From: Bacillota bacterium
Lineage (GTDB): Bacteria; Bacillota; Clostridia; Oscillospirales; Oscillospiraceae
Assembly: GCA_023395775.1 (NCBI GenBank)
Contig: JAEWYA010000230.1
Location: 1-16,551, forward strand
DNA length: 16,551 nt
Reading direction: 5' to 3'
Shown: positions 7,848-13,615 of the stretch, piece by piece
How the letters are laid out: each line of letters begins with the position of its first letter
Position numbering within the stretch: position 1 is the stretch's first letter
Notes under the pieces: generated by a model
What the model saw: only the letters and a program-made list of their open reading frames with translations
Database searches by the model: none
Told to the model about the DNA's origin: nothing
Position numbers and translations under genes: made by a program

Positions 7848-8126
7848 TTATTTGCCTCCACTCAACTGCTTCACCGCCTGATTCACGCCGGTCGCCGCAA
7901 GGCCGCTCACAATACCCACAGCAATCGCCGTCAGCGGGTCGGTAGCGGGAAAGTTTGGAAGGCCGGTATACAGCGCCACAAGGCCCAGAATACCGCCCAC
8001 AGCACCGCAGGCGATGGGGATATACTTGTCGTTATTGAATGGCGTGGCCTTGACAGCAAGACCTACCAAATAGCAAATGGTTGTGATAGCGGCCACTGCC
8101 GCGATGCCAAGAGAACTAATATCCAT
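7848..8126 (-). CDS. Phage holin
   Basis: 92 aa from the ATG at 8126, which has AAAGGAG just upstream; a longer frame to 8180 lacks a good site. Three hydrophobic segments are visible: about residues 4-25 (SSLGIAAVAAITTICYLVGL), 38-58 (ACGAVGGILGLVALYTGL) and 64-85 (PLTAIAVGIVSGLAATGVNQ). A short charged tail (KQLSGGK) follows. It resembles the Phage_holin_5_2-type holins of Firmicutes phages, with the characteristic middle turn and C-terminal GLAATG/NQ region. Such proteins form membrane lesions that let the endolysin reach the wall. Its position next to and overlapping the endolysin's translation signals supports the call. Confidence 0.82.
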   Translation of the reverse strand: MDISSLGIAAVAAITTICYLVGLAVKATPFNNDKYIPIACGAVGGILGLVALYTGLPNFPATDPLTAIAVGIVSGLAATGVNQAVKQLSGGK

Positions 8127-8181
8127 AAATGCTCCTTTCACGCAGGGCCGGGAGCCGCGGGGCCCCCCGCCCCAATCCATA

Positions 8182-8520
8182 TTATTCCGTCAGCGTGCCA
8201 CCCTTGACGTGATAGACTTTGCCGCCGATGATGCACAGCGCGTACATCACGCCCACATCGTTTCCTTCCAGCTTGCCGCTCTTGACCTCAACCTTATCCA
8301 AGGCGCCTGTGCCTGTGTCCAGTAGGCCGCAGCCGCTGGTTTTATTGGGAACTTTCCCGACATGGGTGTTGGCGATCTCATCTGCCGTCAGGGTGTTTTT
8401 GCTGGGGTCCAACCGAATCCTAGAGCCGATCCGGTTCAAGTCGGCGTTGACCTCCTCCAGCGTGGCCTTGCCCGCCGTGTACTTTGCAATAATTCGGTTG
8501 ACTTCCTTGATGTTGTTCAT
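8182..8520 (-). CDS. Small phage protein of unknown function in the lysis module, 112 aa
   Basis: ATG at 8520 with AAAGGAAGAG upstream. The N-terminal helical part (MNNIKEVNRIIAKYTAGKAT, then LEEVNADLNRIG) is followed by a compact region with GCGLLDTGTG, then KVEVKSGKLEGNDVGVMYAL and GGKVYHVKGGTLTE, which look like a small beta sheet. There is no membrane segment. I recall similar proteins near holins and tail-fibre ends of Clostridia prophages, without a known function. It is between the coiled-coil membrane protein and the holin in the same leftward operon. It could be a lysis regulator or a small structural protein; the sequence does not decide. Confidence 0.75.
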   Translation of the reverse strand: MNNIKEVNRIIAKYTAGKATLEEVNADLNRIGSRIRLDPSKNTLTADEIANTHVGKVPNKTSGCGLLDTGTGALDKVEVKSGKLEGNDVGVMYALCIIGGKVYHVKGGTLTE

Positions 8521-8571
8521 GATGTACTCTTCCTTTCAAAATTATTATGTTCTGCCGCCCCGGCGGCCGGA

Positions 8572-8826
8572 TTACGTTTTTGCCGCGTCCTCCAGATCCT
8601 TGATACGGTTGTTTGCCACCTTGATCTGCTCCTCCAGTACCGGGACACGCTTTGCAAAATTGTTGTGTTCTCGGACCTCCCGTGTCAACTCCTCCAGTTT
8701 GGTATCGGTGACGGCCTGCGCCGTGCTGATCTGCGCTTGGGTCTTGTCGGCGGCGGTGTTGTTTGAGTACACAACTCCGATCAGTGCCAGCCCACCGGTA
8801 ATAAAAGCCACAATAATGCTCTCCAA
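8572..8826 (-). CDS. XhlA-like small membrane protein with coiled coil
   Basis: 84 aa. The start is TTG at 8826, fixed by GGAGGTGA five bases upstream, which lies in the last codons of the preceding gene. One N-terminal membrane segment (about residues 4-21, IIVAFITGGLALIGVVYS) is followed by a long charged helix, about 28-80 (TKLEELTREVREHNNFAKRV, then LEEQIKVANNRIKDLEDAAK), predicted as a coiled coil. This is the architecture of XhlA/hemolysin-type phage proteins, which associate with holins in lysis, though here the membrane segment is at the opposite end from typical XhlA. It may also be an Rz-spanin-like or holin-accessory protein. Its place in the cassette supports a lysis-accessory role. 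Confidence 0.75.
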   Translation of the reverse strand: MESIIVAFITGGLALIGVVYSNNTAADKTQAQISTAQAVTDTKLEELTREVREHNNFAKRVPVLEEQIKVANNRIKDLEDAAKT

Positions 8827-8830
8827 TATC

Positions 8831-9280
8831 TCACCTCCACGTATGTCGCGGCCTCTCGCCGCCCCTTACCGCATACCTCATCCAGTCCAACAGCACGATC
8901 ACCGGCCCGCTGACGGCGCACCAGAGCGCCGCAAACTGCGGGCAGACCTGCCCCAGCACATTGCCCGGCAGATGGGAGTAGTCCCACACACCCCAGCCCA
9001 GCCACAAGTTGAGGATGCATCCGGCTATGAATTCCGCCGTGGTGATGGCGAGGCCGCACAGGATGGCCTGTGCCCAAATTGGACACCGCCACGGCAGCTC
9101 CGCGCCCATGCGCTCCATGATGATGCCCACCAGCAGCGCCAGCACCAGCATCGTCCAGCTGATGCCCCCCGGATGGCCCCGTGCGGTCTTCCAGGCGACC
9201 TCGCAGAGAAAGTACACGGTCCCGACAAAGCACCCCAGCAGCCCGCTCAAAATCACGTCTCCTATCGAGGTGTGCGCCAC
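8831..9280 (-). CDS. Phage-borne multi-pass membrane protein, putative ABC-transporter type IV (CmpB-like) family
   Basis: 149 aa. The GTG at 9280 is the only possible start in this frame, since a stop lies about 70 bases upstream and no other start codon comes between. It has no good ribosome binding site. Four hydrophobic segments are visible: about residues 8-28, 41-57, 69-91 and 115-134. The stretch LWLGWGVWDYSHLPGN, followed by LGQVCPQFAALW, is the signature I associate with proteins annotated as 'putative ABC transporter permease' (PF06541-like) in Clostridia phages, where they sit just before the lysis genes. Transport activity is doubtful, as no ATPase is nearby; a role in superinfection or the cell envelope is possible. 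Its N-terminus overlaps the zinc-ribbon fragment in another frame, suggesting a deletion junction. Confidence 0.7.
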   Translation of the reverse strand: MAHTSIGDVILSGLLGCFVGTVYFLCEVAWKTARGHPGGISWTMLVLALLVGIIMERMGAELPWRCPIWAQAILCGLAITTAEFIAGCILNLWLGWGVWDYSHLPGNVLGQVCPQFAALWCAVSGPVIVLLDWMRYAVRGGERPRHTWR

Positions 9281-9353
9281 AATATGGGCAGGTGCGATAT
9301 GGGCCGCGCGTCGGCATTGCCCGAATGGAGCGTCGTCTAAATGAAGTGTTCAT
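9264..9353 (-). pseudogene. Zinc-ribbon early phage gene, truncated at a deletion junction
   Basis: An ATG at 9353, with GGAGG directly before it and overlapping the excisionase stop, opens a frame reading MNTSFRRRSIRAMPTRG and then CPYCGAHLD. That CPxCGxxLD pattern is one half of a zinc ribbon, as in small early phage proteins I recall with a second Cys pair (often CDC) soon after. Here the second Cys pair never comes. From about 9263 on, the frame runs out of phase through the membrane-protein gene and ends only at 8781 with a meaningless Arg/Gly/His-rich sequence. The best reading is the 5' end of an early gene joined to the late region by deletion. Confidence 0.5.
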
Positions 9354-9363
9354 TTTCCTCCAA

Positions 9364-9612
9364 TCAAGTCTGATTTCCGATCTTGTCACTGCAAAACAGC
9401 TTATCCAGATAGGCTAGCAGATCGTCACGCCGGAAGAACCAGCTCTGCCCCTGTTTGGCCCCTGGAAGAATACCGTCTTTCGCCATCTTAGCAATAACCT
9501 CAGGATTGCGCCGCAGTAGCAAGCCCGCCTCTGCACAGTCGCACAGTACCGGAAGCTCCATAACGTCATTAATTACCCGGCGTGGTTTATTGGGCCGTAT
9601 TGGTCTGTACAT
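9364..9612 (-). CDS. Excisionase-like MerR/HTH_17 DNA-binding protein
   Basis: 82 aa. The ATG at 9612 directly follows the TAA of the Cro-like gene, whose last codons (GAGGAGGTGAGG) supply the ribosome binding site. Residues about 25-75 form the winged-helix pattern of small excisionases: CAEAGLLLRRNPEVIAKMAK, then DGILPGAKQGQSWFFRRDDL and LAYL, with the 'GILPGxKxGxxWxFRRxDL' wing. Such proteins bend DNA at attachment sites to drive excision by the tyrosine integrase, or serve as early regulators. As the second gene of the leftward early operon, controlled by the repressor, it would be made only on induction. Confidence 0.82.
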   Translation of the reverse strand: MYRPIRPNKPRRVINDVMELPVLCDCAEAGLLLRRNPEVIAKMAKDGILPGAKQGQSWFFRRDDLLAYLDKLFCSDKIGNQT

Positions 9613-9813
9613 TTACCTCACCTCCTCCAGAATGTCCGTCACCTCTACTCCTAAACCCAGCGCCAGCCGCCCCGCCGTCTTAGGTTCGCATGTGCCACGG
9701 CGAACAATCGTACTGATGTTCTGACGCGAGATTCCACAGCATTCTGCCAGCGCTGACTTTGTCCGCCTCTGCTCTGCTAGGAATGTCTCAATTTTCGTCG
9801 AACTGATATTCAT
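9613..9813 (-). CDS. Cro-like XRE-family repressor
   Basis: 66 aa with ATG at 9813 and GAGGTG upstream. Almost the whole protein is one HTH_3 domain: KIETFLAEQRRTKSALAECC, then GISRQNISTIVRRGTCEPKT and AGRLALGLGVEVTDILEEV. The recognition helix is around SRQNISTIVRRG. It is the first gene of the leftward operon and faces the longer repressor gene across a 124-base region holding three matching operators, the standard place of Cro in a lambdoid-type switch. It would turn off repressor synthesis when the phage enters lytic growth (inference from arrangement). Confidence 0.85.
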   Translation of the reverse strand: MNISSTKIETFLAEQRRTKSALAECCGISRQNISTIVRRGTCEPKTAGRLALGLGVEVTDILEEVR

Positions 9814-9826
9814 ACATTCACCTCAC

Positions 9827-9839
9827 ATTCAATATGAAT
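9827..9839. promoter_or_regulatory. Phage operator 1, ATTC-N5-GAAT
   Basis: The palindrome ATTCAATATGAAT lies just downstream of the leftward -10 box and extends to ACATTCA-ATA-TGAATGT on both sides. It is the most symmetrical of three sites with the same half-sites. A repressor bound here would block the leftward early promoter. Confidence 0.75.
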
Positions 9840-9841
9840 GT

Positions 9842-9871
9842 ATAATAGCACATTCGTACTGAATTTGTCAA
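9842..9871 (-). promoter_or_regulatory. Leftward early promoter of the Cro/excisionase operon
   Basis: On the minus strand a perfect TTGACA (9871-9866) is followed 18 bases later by TATTAT (9847-9842), with TG one base before the latter. This is the strongest promoter match in the prophage. Operators 1 and 2 overlap it. Confidence 0.75.
9852..9864. promoter_or_regulatory. Phage operator 2, ATTC-N5-GAAT
   Basis: ATTCGTACTGAAT lies between the -35 and -10 boxes of the leftward promoter, centred 25 bases from operator 1. Occupancy would exclude RNA polymerase. Confidence 0.75.
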
Positions 9872-9882
9872 TCATTTTTTAA

Positions 9883-9895
9883 ATTCGAATTGAAT
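9883..9895. promoter_or_regulatory. Phage operator 3, ATTC-N5-GAAT
   Basis: ATTCGAATTGAAT is centred 31 bases from operator 2 and covers the -35 region of the rightward repressor promoter. It is suited to autoregulation or to Cro action on the repressor gene. Confidence 0.7.
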
Positions 9896-9918
9896 GTTTT
9901 ACTTAGATGTGGTAATAT
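9890..9918 (+). promoter_or_regulatory. Rightward repressor promoter
   Basis: TTGAAT (9890-9895) and TAATAT (9913-9918) are 17 bases apart, each a 4/6 match. This places the start near 9925, about a dozen bases before the repressor ATG, so the Shine-Dalgarno AGAGGTG (9925-9931) would be at the very 5' end. The close fit makes this uncertain; a site further upstream (TATAAT at 9841) is an alternative. Confidence 0.4.
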
Positions 9919-9937
9919 TTCATTAGAGGTGATTCTG

Positions 9938-10348
9938 ATGAGTTATGGTCAAAACATTAAAGCAGCCAGAAAAATAGCCGGATTGACGCAAGAGCAGCTC
10001 GCAAAAAAATGCGATCTGGCAACGATTACAATTCAGCAATATGAACTCGAAAAAAGGGAACCGAGAATTGAATACTTAGAGCGCATTGCAAAAGCACTGA
10101 ATATTTCATTATCAAAGTTAACAAATATAAGTATTCAATATGGGAGAAATGGCGAAATAAATGGTATGGTTGGTTATGCTGAGGATTTAAAAGCAATTGT
10201 CTGCGAGGATAGAACAATAGAAGAAACAGATTTTGCAAAGGATCAAGAAAACCTCTGCAGCCTATTTAATATGCTAAATTCTGCCGGGATGCAAAAGGCA
10301 ATAGAACGTATTCAGGAACTGACGGAAATTCCTAAATACAAAAAGTGA
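9938..10348 (+). CDS. CI-like prophage repressor (XRE family)
   Basis: 136 aa from the ATG at 9938, preceded by AGAGGTG; a longer frame from 9890 would overlap operator 3 and lacks a site. Residues about 3-60 form a clear HTH_3 domain: YGQNIKAARKIAGLTQEQLA, then KKCDLATITIQQYELEKREP and RIEYLERIAKALNISL. The C-terminal 70 residues show no LexA/CI peptidase Ser-Lys dyad pattern, so release of repression is unlikely to be RecA-type self-cleavage. The gene is strikingly AT-rich (two 60-base lines counted at 27% and 37% GC) compared with the GC-rich lysis genes, as expected of a mosaic phage. It probably binds the ATTC-N5-GAAT operators to hold the element dormant. Confidence 0.85.
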   Translation: MSYGQNIKAARKIAGLTQEQLAKKCDLATITIQQYELEKREPRIEYLERIAKALNISLSKLTNISIQYGRNGEINGMVGYAEDLKAIVCEDRTIEETDFAKDQENLCSLFNMLNSAGMQKAIERIQELTEIPKYKK

Positions 10349-10440
10349 CCGGCAGATGGTGAACGGGGATAAGCGCATTTGAAATGCGAAAAAAAGCAGC
10401 CCGTACAAAAAAACGGACTGTCTAGGGAGGTGTATTATAA

Positions 10441-11613
10441 ATGCCACGAGCAAAAAAGCGGCCAGACGGACGGTATATGACGCAGATTTTTCTAGGCCGG
10501 GACGAATCTGGCCGGAAGCAGTATAAAAGTATCTACGCTAAGTCACCAACGGAGCTTCGGGAAAAAGAGGCAGAGGTGCGTCTCCAGATGGGACGGGGGC
10601 TCGATGTACTCTCCCAGCGCGACAGTTTCGCCCAGTGGGCCGAGGATTGGCTCCGGGTAAAAGAAGCCGCCAGCATCACAGACGGCCAGAAGGTCAATTA
10701 TAGACGCGCCGTGAAGCTTTGGGTGGATAAACTCGGCAATTATGAAATTGGACAGGTTCGCGCTGATGATATAGAGCGGGTCCTCGTTGCCATGCAGTCA
10801 GAGGGAAAGGCTTCTAGGACCGTCTCATTTTACCGTAGTGCGATTCACCAGATCATGCAGCGGGCTGTCGGTCGGGTTATTGGCAATAATCCGGCGGACA
10901 TGGTGCAACTCACCAAAAGCTCTCAGGAGGCCGAGAAACGCCGTGCACTGTCCGAGGAAGAGCAGCAATGGATATGGGATACCCCTCACCGCGCACAGCC
11001 CGTAGCGGTCATTATGATGCTTGCAGGGCTTCGGCGTGGGGAGTTGGCCGCGCTCACATGGAATGATGTAGATTTGAAGAACCGCACCATCAACGTAAAC
11101 AAAGTCATTGAGTACCCGCCCAATGATGTACCGAAGTTAAGGAACCTTACAAAGTCTGTCGCTGGCATGAGAGTAATAGACATTCCGCAGGATTTGGCCG
11201 ACTACATGTCCAAAATGCCACGCGACAATATGCTTGTGATTCATACCGTCAAAGGCCGTGTTATGACGGCGGCGGCATGGGTTTGTTTGTGGGATTCCTA
11301 TATGAAGCTTCTGAATAAGAAGTACGGCACCCGGACACCAGCCGATCTAAAACGGATGGGGAAAGCTGGACAGCGTAAATTTGACATGACAATACCGCAC
11401 TTTACTATGCATTGGCTTCGGCACACCTTTTGCACCATGCTGTATCTCGCCGGTGTCGATGTGGTACAAGCCTGCGCTCAAATGGGACATGCTGACGTAA
11501 CCACTACGCTGAAAATCTACACGCACCTGGATGCCGTCCATAAGCGCAAGACCATGGACAAAGTGGATCAATACAGGGAGGAGCAGAAGGCGCGTATTAA
11601 AGAATTGAACTAG
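10441..11613 (+). CDS. int: Tyrosine-type site-specific integrase
   Basis: 390 aa, ATG with AGGGAGGTG upstream. An N-terminal arm-binding domain (PDGRYMTQIFLGRDESGRKQ) spans about residues 1-50. A SAM-like core-binding domain runs about 60-150 (SFAQWAEDWLRVKEAASITD, then RTVSFYRSAIHQIMQRAV). The catalytic domain runs about 165-380 with all key residues: R198 in AGLRRGEL, H324-x-x-R327 in HWLRHTF, H350 in QMGHAD, and the nucleophile Y360 in KIYTHL. The length and order are those of full, active phage and ICE integrases. It lies 84 bases from a tRNA-Gly 3' fragment and next to tandem 11-bp repeats, matching a Campbell-type attachment region. It is co-oriented with the repressor, pointing toward the attachment site. 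Confidence 0.95.
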   Translation: MPRAKKRPDGRYMTQIFLGRDESGRKQYKSIYAKSPTELREKEAEVRLQMGRGLDVLSQRDSFAQWAEDWLRVKEAASITDGQKVNYRRAVKLWVDKLGNYEIGQVRADDIERVLVAMQSEGKASRTVSFYRSAIHQIMQRAVGRVIGNNPADMVQLTKSSQEAEKRRALSEEEQQWIWDTPHRAQPVAVIMMLAGLRRGELAALTWNDVDLKNRTINVNKVIEYPPNDVPKLRNLTKSVAGMRVIDIPQDLADYMSKMPRDNMLVIHTVKGRVMTAAAWVCLWDSYMKLLNKKYGTRTPADLKRMGKAGQRKFDMTIPHFTMHWLRHTFCTMLYLAGVDVVQACAQMGHADVTTTLKIYTHLDAVHKRKTMDKVDQYREEQKARIKELN

Positions 11614-11638
11614 CGCTTACGGGCAAGCAAGAGGTATG

Positions 11639-11660
11639 TGTCAGTCAAATGTCAGTCAAA
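11639..11660. repeat. Tandem 11-bp repeats, probable integrase arm sites
   Basis: TGTCAGTCAAA occurs twice head to tail (11639-11649 and 11650-11660), between the integrase stop and the attachment core. Short direct repeats at this place are the usual arm-type binding sites for the N-terminal domain of tyrosine integrases. Confidence 0.65.
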
Positions 11661-11697
11661 AACGTATGAATTGATTGCAACAGCACTATTCTATATT

Positions 11698-11743
11698 GCT
11701 TCCCAAGCTGCATAGGTGGGTTCGATTCCCATCGGCCGCTCCA
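11698..11743 (+). other. Attachment site: 3' part of tRNA-Gly(CCC)
   Basis: The sequence matches a bacterial tRNA-Gly from its anticodon loop (TTCCCAA, anticodon CCC) through the variable loop, T arm (GGTTCGATTCC with closing stem) and acceptor 3' strand CGGCCGC-T-CCA. The 5' half (acceptor 5' strand, D arm) is absent: the bases before 11698 are unrelated phage sequence. This is the duplicated target left when a tRNA-targeting element integrates; the functional tRNA should be at the far, left end. A terminator follows at once, as behind a normal tRNA gene. Confidence 0.8.
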
Positions 11744-11750
11744 CAGATTG

Positions 11751-11788
11751 ACCCCCGGAACCATTGAAAAATCAGTGGTTCCGGGGGT
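11751..11788 (+). terminator. Rho-independent terminator, probably of the original tRNA gene
   Basis: A perfect 13-bp stem joins ACCCCCGGAACCA (11751-11763) and TGGTTCCGGGGGT (11776-11788), followed by TTTTGCTTTT. It lies eight bases after the tRNA CCA end, so it belongs to the chromosomal side of the junction. It would also stop integrase transcripts. Confidence 0.9.
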
Positions 11789-11852
11789 TTTGCTTTTGCG
11801 CTTGGCTTTGGCCCACTTATCGGAAAAGGGGCAATTCGCTCGTTAAGAAAAT

Positions 11853-12212
11853 TCAGCAGTCACATTCGTGATCTGGTTTTTTATTTGCATTGGATGACTT
11901 AACGATTTCAGCAAGCGATAACTCCTTGGCTGCGCTGGATGTTAGCAGGCTATTCATCATGTCGAGTACCTGCTTCAGTTCGCATAAGGTTCGCGCTTTT
12001 TGCAGCTCGCCAATAAGCCGGTCAGCGGCACTGCAAAAAAGATCGGATTCACATTTGCTTACGCAAGTTTGATAATAGAGGACAGACTTTTCACAAAGAT
12101 GGCGGCCACAGGGAAAAGCTGTCTCCTCTTTTTTTGGTTCGAAACGATCTTGCTTAATTTGGATTTTGGGCATCGAGGAACCCTTAATTCGGTTGAAATC
12201 CTCTTTGATCAT
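11853..12212 (-). CDS. Hypothetical Cys-rich protein, 119 aa, ending HECDC
   Basis: ATG at 12212 with AAGGCGG upstream. There is no signal peptide or membrane segment. Cysteines are frequent and partly clustered (FPCGRHLCEKSVLYYQTCV, SKCESDLFCSAADR), then a helical region (RLIGELQKARTLCELKQVLD) and the last residues HECDC. I do not know the family. It is the second gene of a leftward pair, 36 bases behind the 141-codon frame that ends in DSDCC; the shared size, helical content and cysteine tails suggest related jobs, though not clear homology. Metal binding, a disulphide-linked assembly or spore-coat-like crosslinking are all possible and unproved. Confidence 0.7.
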   Translation of the reverse strand: MIKEDFNRIKGSSMPKIQIKQDRFEPKKEETAFPCGRHLCEKSVLYYQTCVSKCESDLFCSAADRLIGELQKARTLCELKQVLDMMNSLLTSSAAKELSLAEIVKSSNANKKPDHECDC

Positions 12213-12248
12213 CGGCTTCCGCCTTTCTGACGCATTCTCTGTTTTGCA

Positions 12249-12602
12249 TTAACAGCAATCGCTGTCATCACCGGGGACTAAGCCCTTATCGGCCAAAATT
12301 TTATTTGCAAGCGCATTGAACAGCGCGGCCATTCCCTTTTCCTTGCAGGTGTATGCGCACAAGATATCCTTGATGACTTCGGCTTGCTCTGCAGGATCGC
12401 GGATCATACAGACTTTTTGAAAAAATAACTCCAGGAAAAAGGCCATGCTGGTCGCAATTCGCGCCTCAGCAGCTGCTACCATATCAACAGACTCGGCATC
12501 TGTCGGAACCGGAGGGTGCGGGCGGCCGCCAGGAACGGCATTGACTGCACCGTCGGACATAGACTCAGTGGGCTTCAAATCCCAGGGGAGAGTTTCATTC
12601 AT
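12249..12602 (-). CDS. Hypothetical protein, 117 aa, ending DSDCC
   Basis: The ATG at 12602 has TTAGGAGAATC before it and is preferred over a frame extended to 12674, which has no site. The N-terminal 45 residues are Pro/Gly-rich and probably disordered (MNETLPWDLKPTES, then VPGGRPHPPVPTD). Residues about 46-105 form helices (AAAEARIATSMAFFLELFFQ, then AEQAEVIKDILCAYTCKEKG), and the end is GDDSDCC. There is no signal peptide and no true membrane segment. Family unknown. It is the first gene of a leftward pair just outside the prophage attachment site. A paired Cys end, like the HECDC end of its neighbour, is uncommon in cytosolic bacterial proteins. Confidence 0.72.
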   Translation of the reverse strand: MNETLPWDLKPTESMSDGAVNAVPGGRPHPPVPTDAESVDMVAAAEARIATSMAFFLELFFQKVCMIRDPAEQAEVIKDILCAYTCKEKGMAALFNALANKILADKGLVPGDDSDCC

Positions 12603-12728
12603 AATGATTCTCCTAATATATATTTCAAGATTACTCCTGATGGCGTAATCCTGCTGCCATATAATATGTATCATTCGATTCGCCGGCTACTTCAGCGTCA
12701 ATCAAAAGTACATGTTTAAAAAATGCCG

Positions 12729-12756
12729 TTGAAAACCGTTGAGATCATGATATTAT
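12729..12756 (+). promoter_or_regulatory. Putative promoter of the acidic-tail protein gene
   Basis: TTGAAA (12729-12734) and TATTAT (12751-12756), each a 5/6 match, are 16 bases apart. This gives a leader of about 120 bases before the ATG at 12886. A 7-bp hairpin with a T-run (AAAAGCG 12757-12763, CGCTTTT 12774-12780) overlaps the expected start point, so it would be only partly transcribed. Confidence 0.45.
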
Positions 12757-12885
12757 AAAAGCGAGGAGACAGCCGCTTTTTTCACCGGATGTCAGGAGCT
12801 TTATGAGAAGAGCCGCTGACGCGGGAACGGTAGGGATTTTGCGGAACGCCCGGAAGGGCGCGGGCTTTTGAGAGGAGAGAGACAA

Positions 12886-13473
12886 ATGGAGCTGTCGGTA
12901 AGCCCCGCAGGCCGGGGCTGTGTAAAGACTGCCGCCAGGACGTCGGCGCAGGCGGGTGTGCCCGCCTCAAAGGCGAAGACCGGAACGGCAAGCGGCGACC
13001 GTCTGGAGCTGTCCAGATTGGCGCTGAACTGGGTGGAAGCGCTGAGTGACCGGAAGTATCAGGAGCAGGAACAAAAGGCTGCCCTTCAGCAGCAGAAGAT
13101 GGCAGACTATGCGGATCTCTCGCGGCAGTTGGAGGACGCCGACGACACCGCCGATGCTCAGAGCGAATCGCTTCGGGTCATGAACCGATGCATGAAGATT
13201 GCCTCCAACATTATGAGCGGGAAGCGTGTGCCGCCCAAGGACCTGAAATATCTGATGGAGCATGACAGCAAGATGTATCAGATGGCCATGGCCATGAGGG
13301 GGCCCAGCAAGGACGACGAAAAGTGCGATCCCGTGATCAAGGATGACGAGGAGGAATCATCCTCCGACGAGACGACGGCCGCCGAATCGGATGGAACCGT
13401 CTCCGCGCCGGAGAGCTCCGCGGGCGCGGAAGCGCCGTCCGCTCCGGCGGATGGCGGAGAGGATGCCGGATAA
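12886..13473 (+). CDS. Conserved hypothetical protein with acidic disordered tail, 195 aa
   Basis: ATG at 12886 after GAGGAGAG; an in-frame TTG at 12868 has no site. The N-terminal 40 residues are Ala/Gly/Lys-rich. A helical, partly coiled-coil core follows, about residues 45-90 (NWVEALSDRKYQEQEQKAAL, then MADYADLSRQLED). The best-conserved part is about 95-140 (VMNRCMKIASNIMSGKRVPP, then KDLKYLMEHDSKMYQMAMAM). The last 50 residues are Asp/Glu/Ser/Ala-rich and low complexity. I recall uncharacterised clostridial proteins sharing the 'CMKIAxxIMxGxxVPPxDxKYLMExD' block, but no function. It has no export signal. It stands alone, with its own promoter and terminator. Confidence 0.78.
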   Translation: MELSVSPAGRGCVKTAARTSAQAGVPASKAKTGTASGDRLELSRLALNWVEALSDRKYQEQEQKAALQQQKMADYADLSRQLEDADDTADAQSESLRVMNRCMKIASNIMSGKRVPPKDLKYLMEHDSKMYQMAMAMRGPSKDDEKCDPVIKDDEEESSSDETTAAESDGTVSAPESSAGAEAPSAPADGGEDAG

Positions 13474-13542
13474 TTTCGAGAGAGAAATGCTCTGCCCGCG
13501 TACGGAGTCCAGAAAGCGGGCAGCAGCCAGCGTCAATTAGGC

Positions 13543-13573
13543 AATCCCCCGGTCCGCATCGGACCGGGGGATT
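13543..13573 (+). terminator. Terminator after the acidic-tail protein gene
   Basis: A perfect 14-bp stem (13543-13556 with 13560-13573, core CCCCCGGTCCG) carries the three-base loop CAT and starts 70 bases after the stop. The following T-run is short. Because the membrane-protein gene converges from the right, it may serve both strands. Confidence 0.8.
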
Positions 13574-13615
13574 TCAGCATTCCCAACTGCCTGCGGCAGA
13601 AGGAACGCTCTTTTT

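Noticed and set aside
8781..9263. Continuation of the zinc-ribbon frame to 8781 as a real 190-codon gene
   Set aside because: After CPYCGAHLD the sequence becomes Arg/Gly/His-rich noise in the shadow frame of the membrane-protein gene. Only the first 30 codons look meaningful.
7326..9340. Long plus-strand frames (293 and 373 codons) across the lysis cassette
   Set aside because: They run antisense to holin, endolysin and accessory genes with good start signals and coupling. Their products are low-complexity and show no domains.
10374..10388. Perfect 15-base palindrome CGCATTTGAAATGCG upstream of the integrase as an operator or terminator
   Set aside because: It differs from the ATTC-N5-GAAT operators. 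An A-run rather than a T-run follows it on the plus strand, so it could be a weak minus-strand terminator, but nothing is transcribed toward it from the right. No role can be supported.
11690..11743. A complete tRNA-Gly gene
   Set aside because: Only the half from the anticodon loop to CCA is present. There is no acceptor 5' strand or D arm before it, so it was recorded as an attachment site.
12640..12700. Sporulation sigma-factor promoter (CATATTA-like element) before the Cys-tailed gene pair
   Set aside because: The CATNNTA -10 match has no partner at the right spacing, so the sigma assignment would be guesswork.
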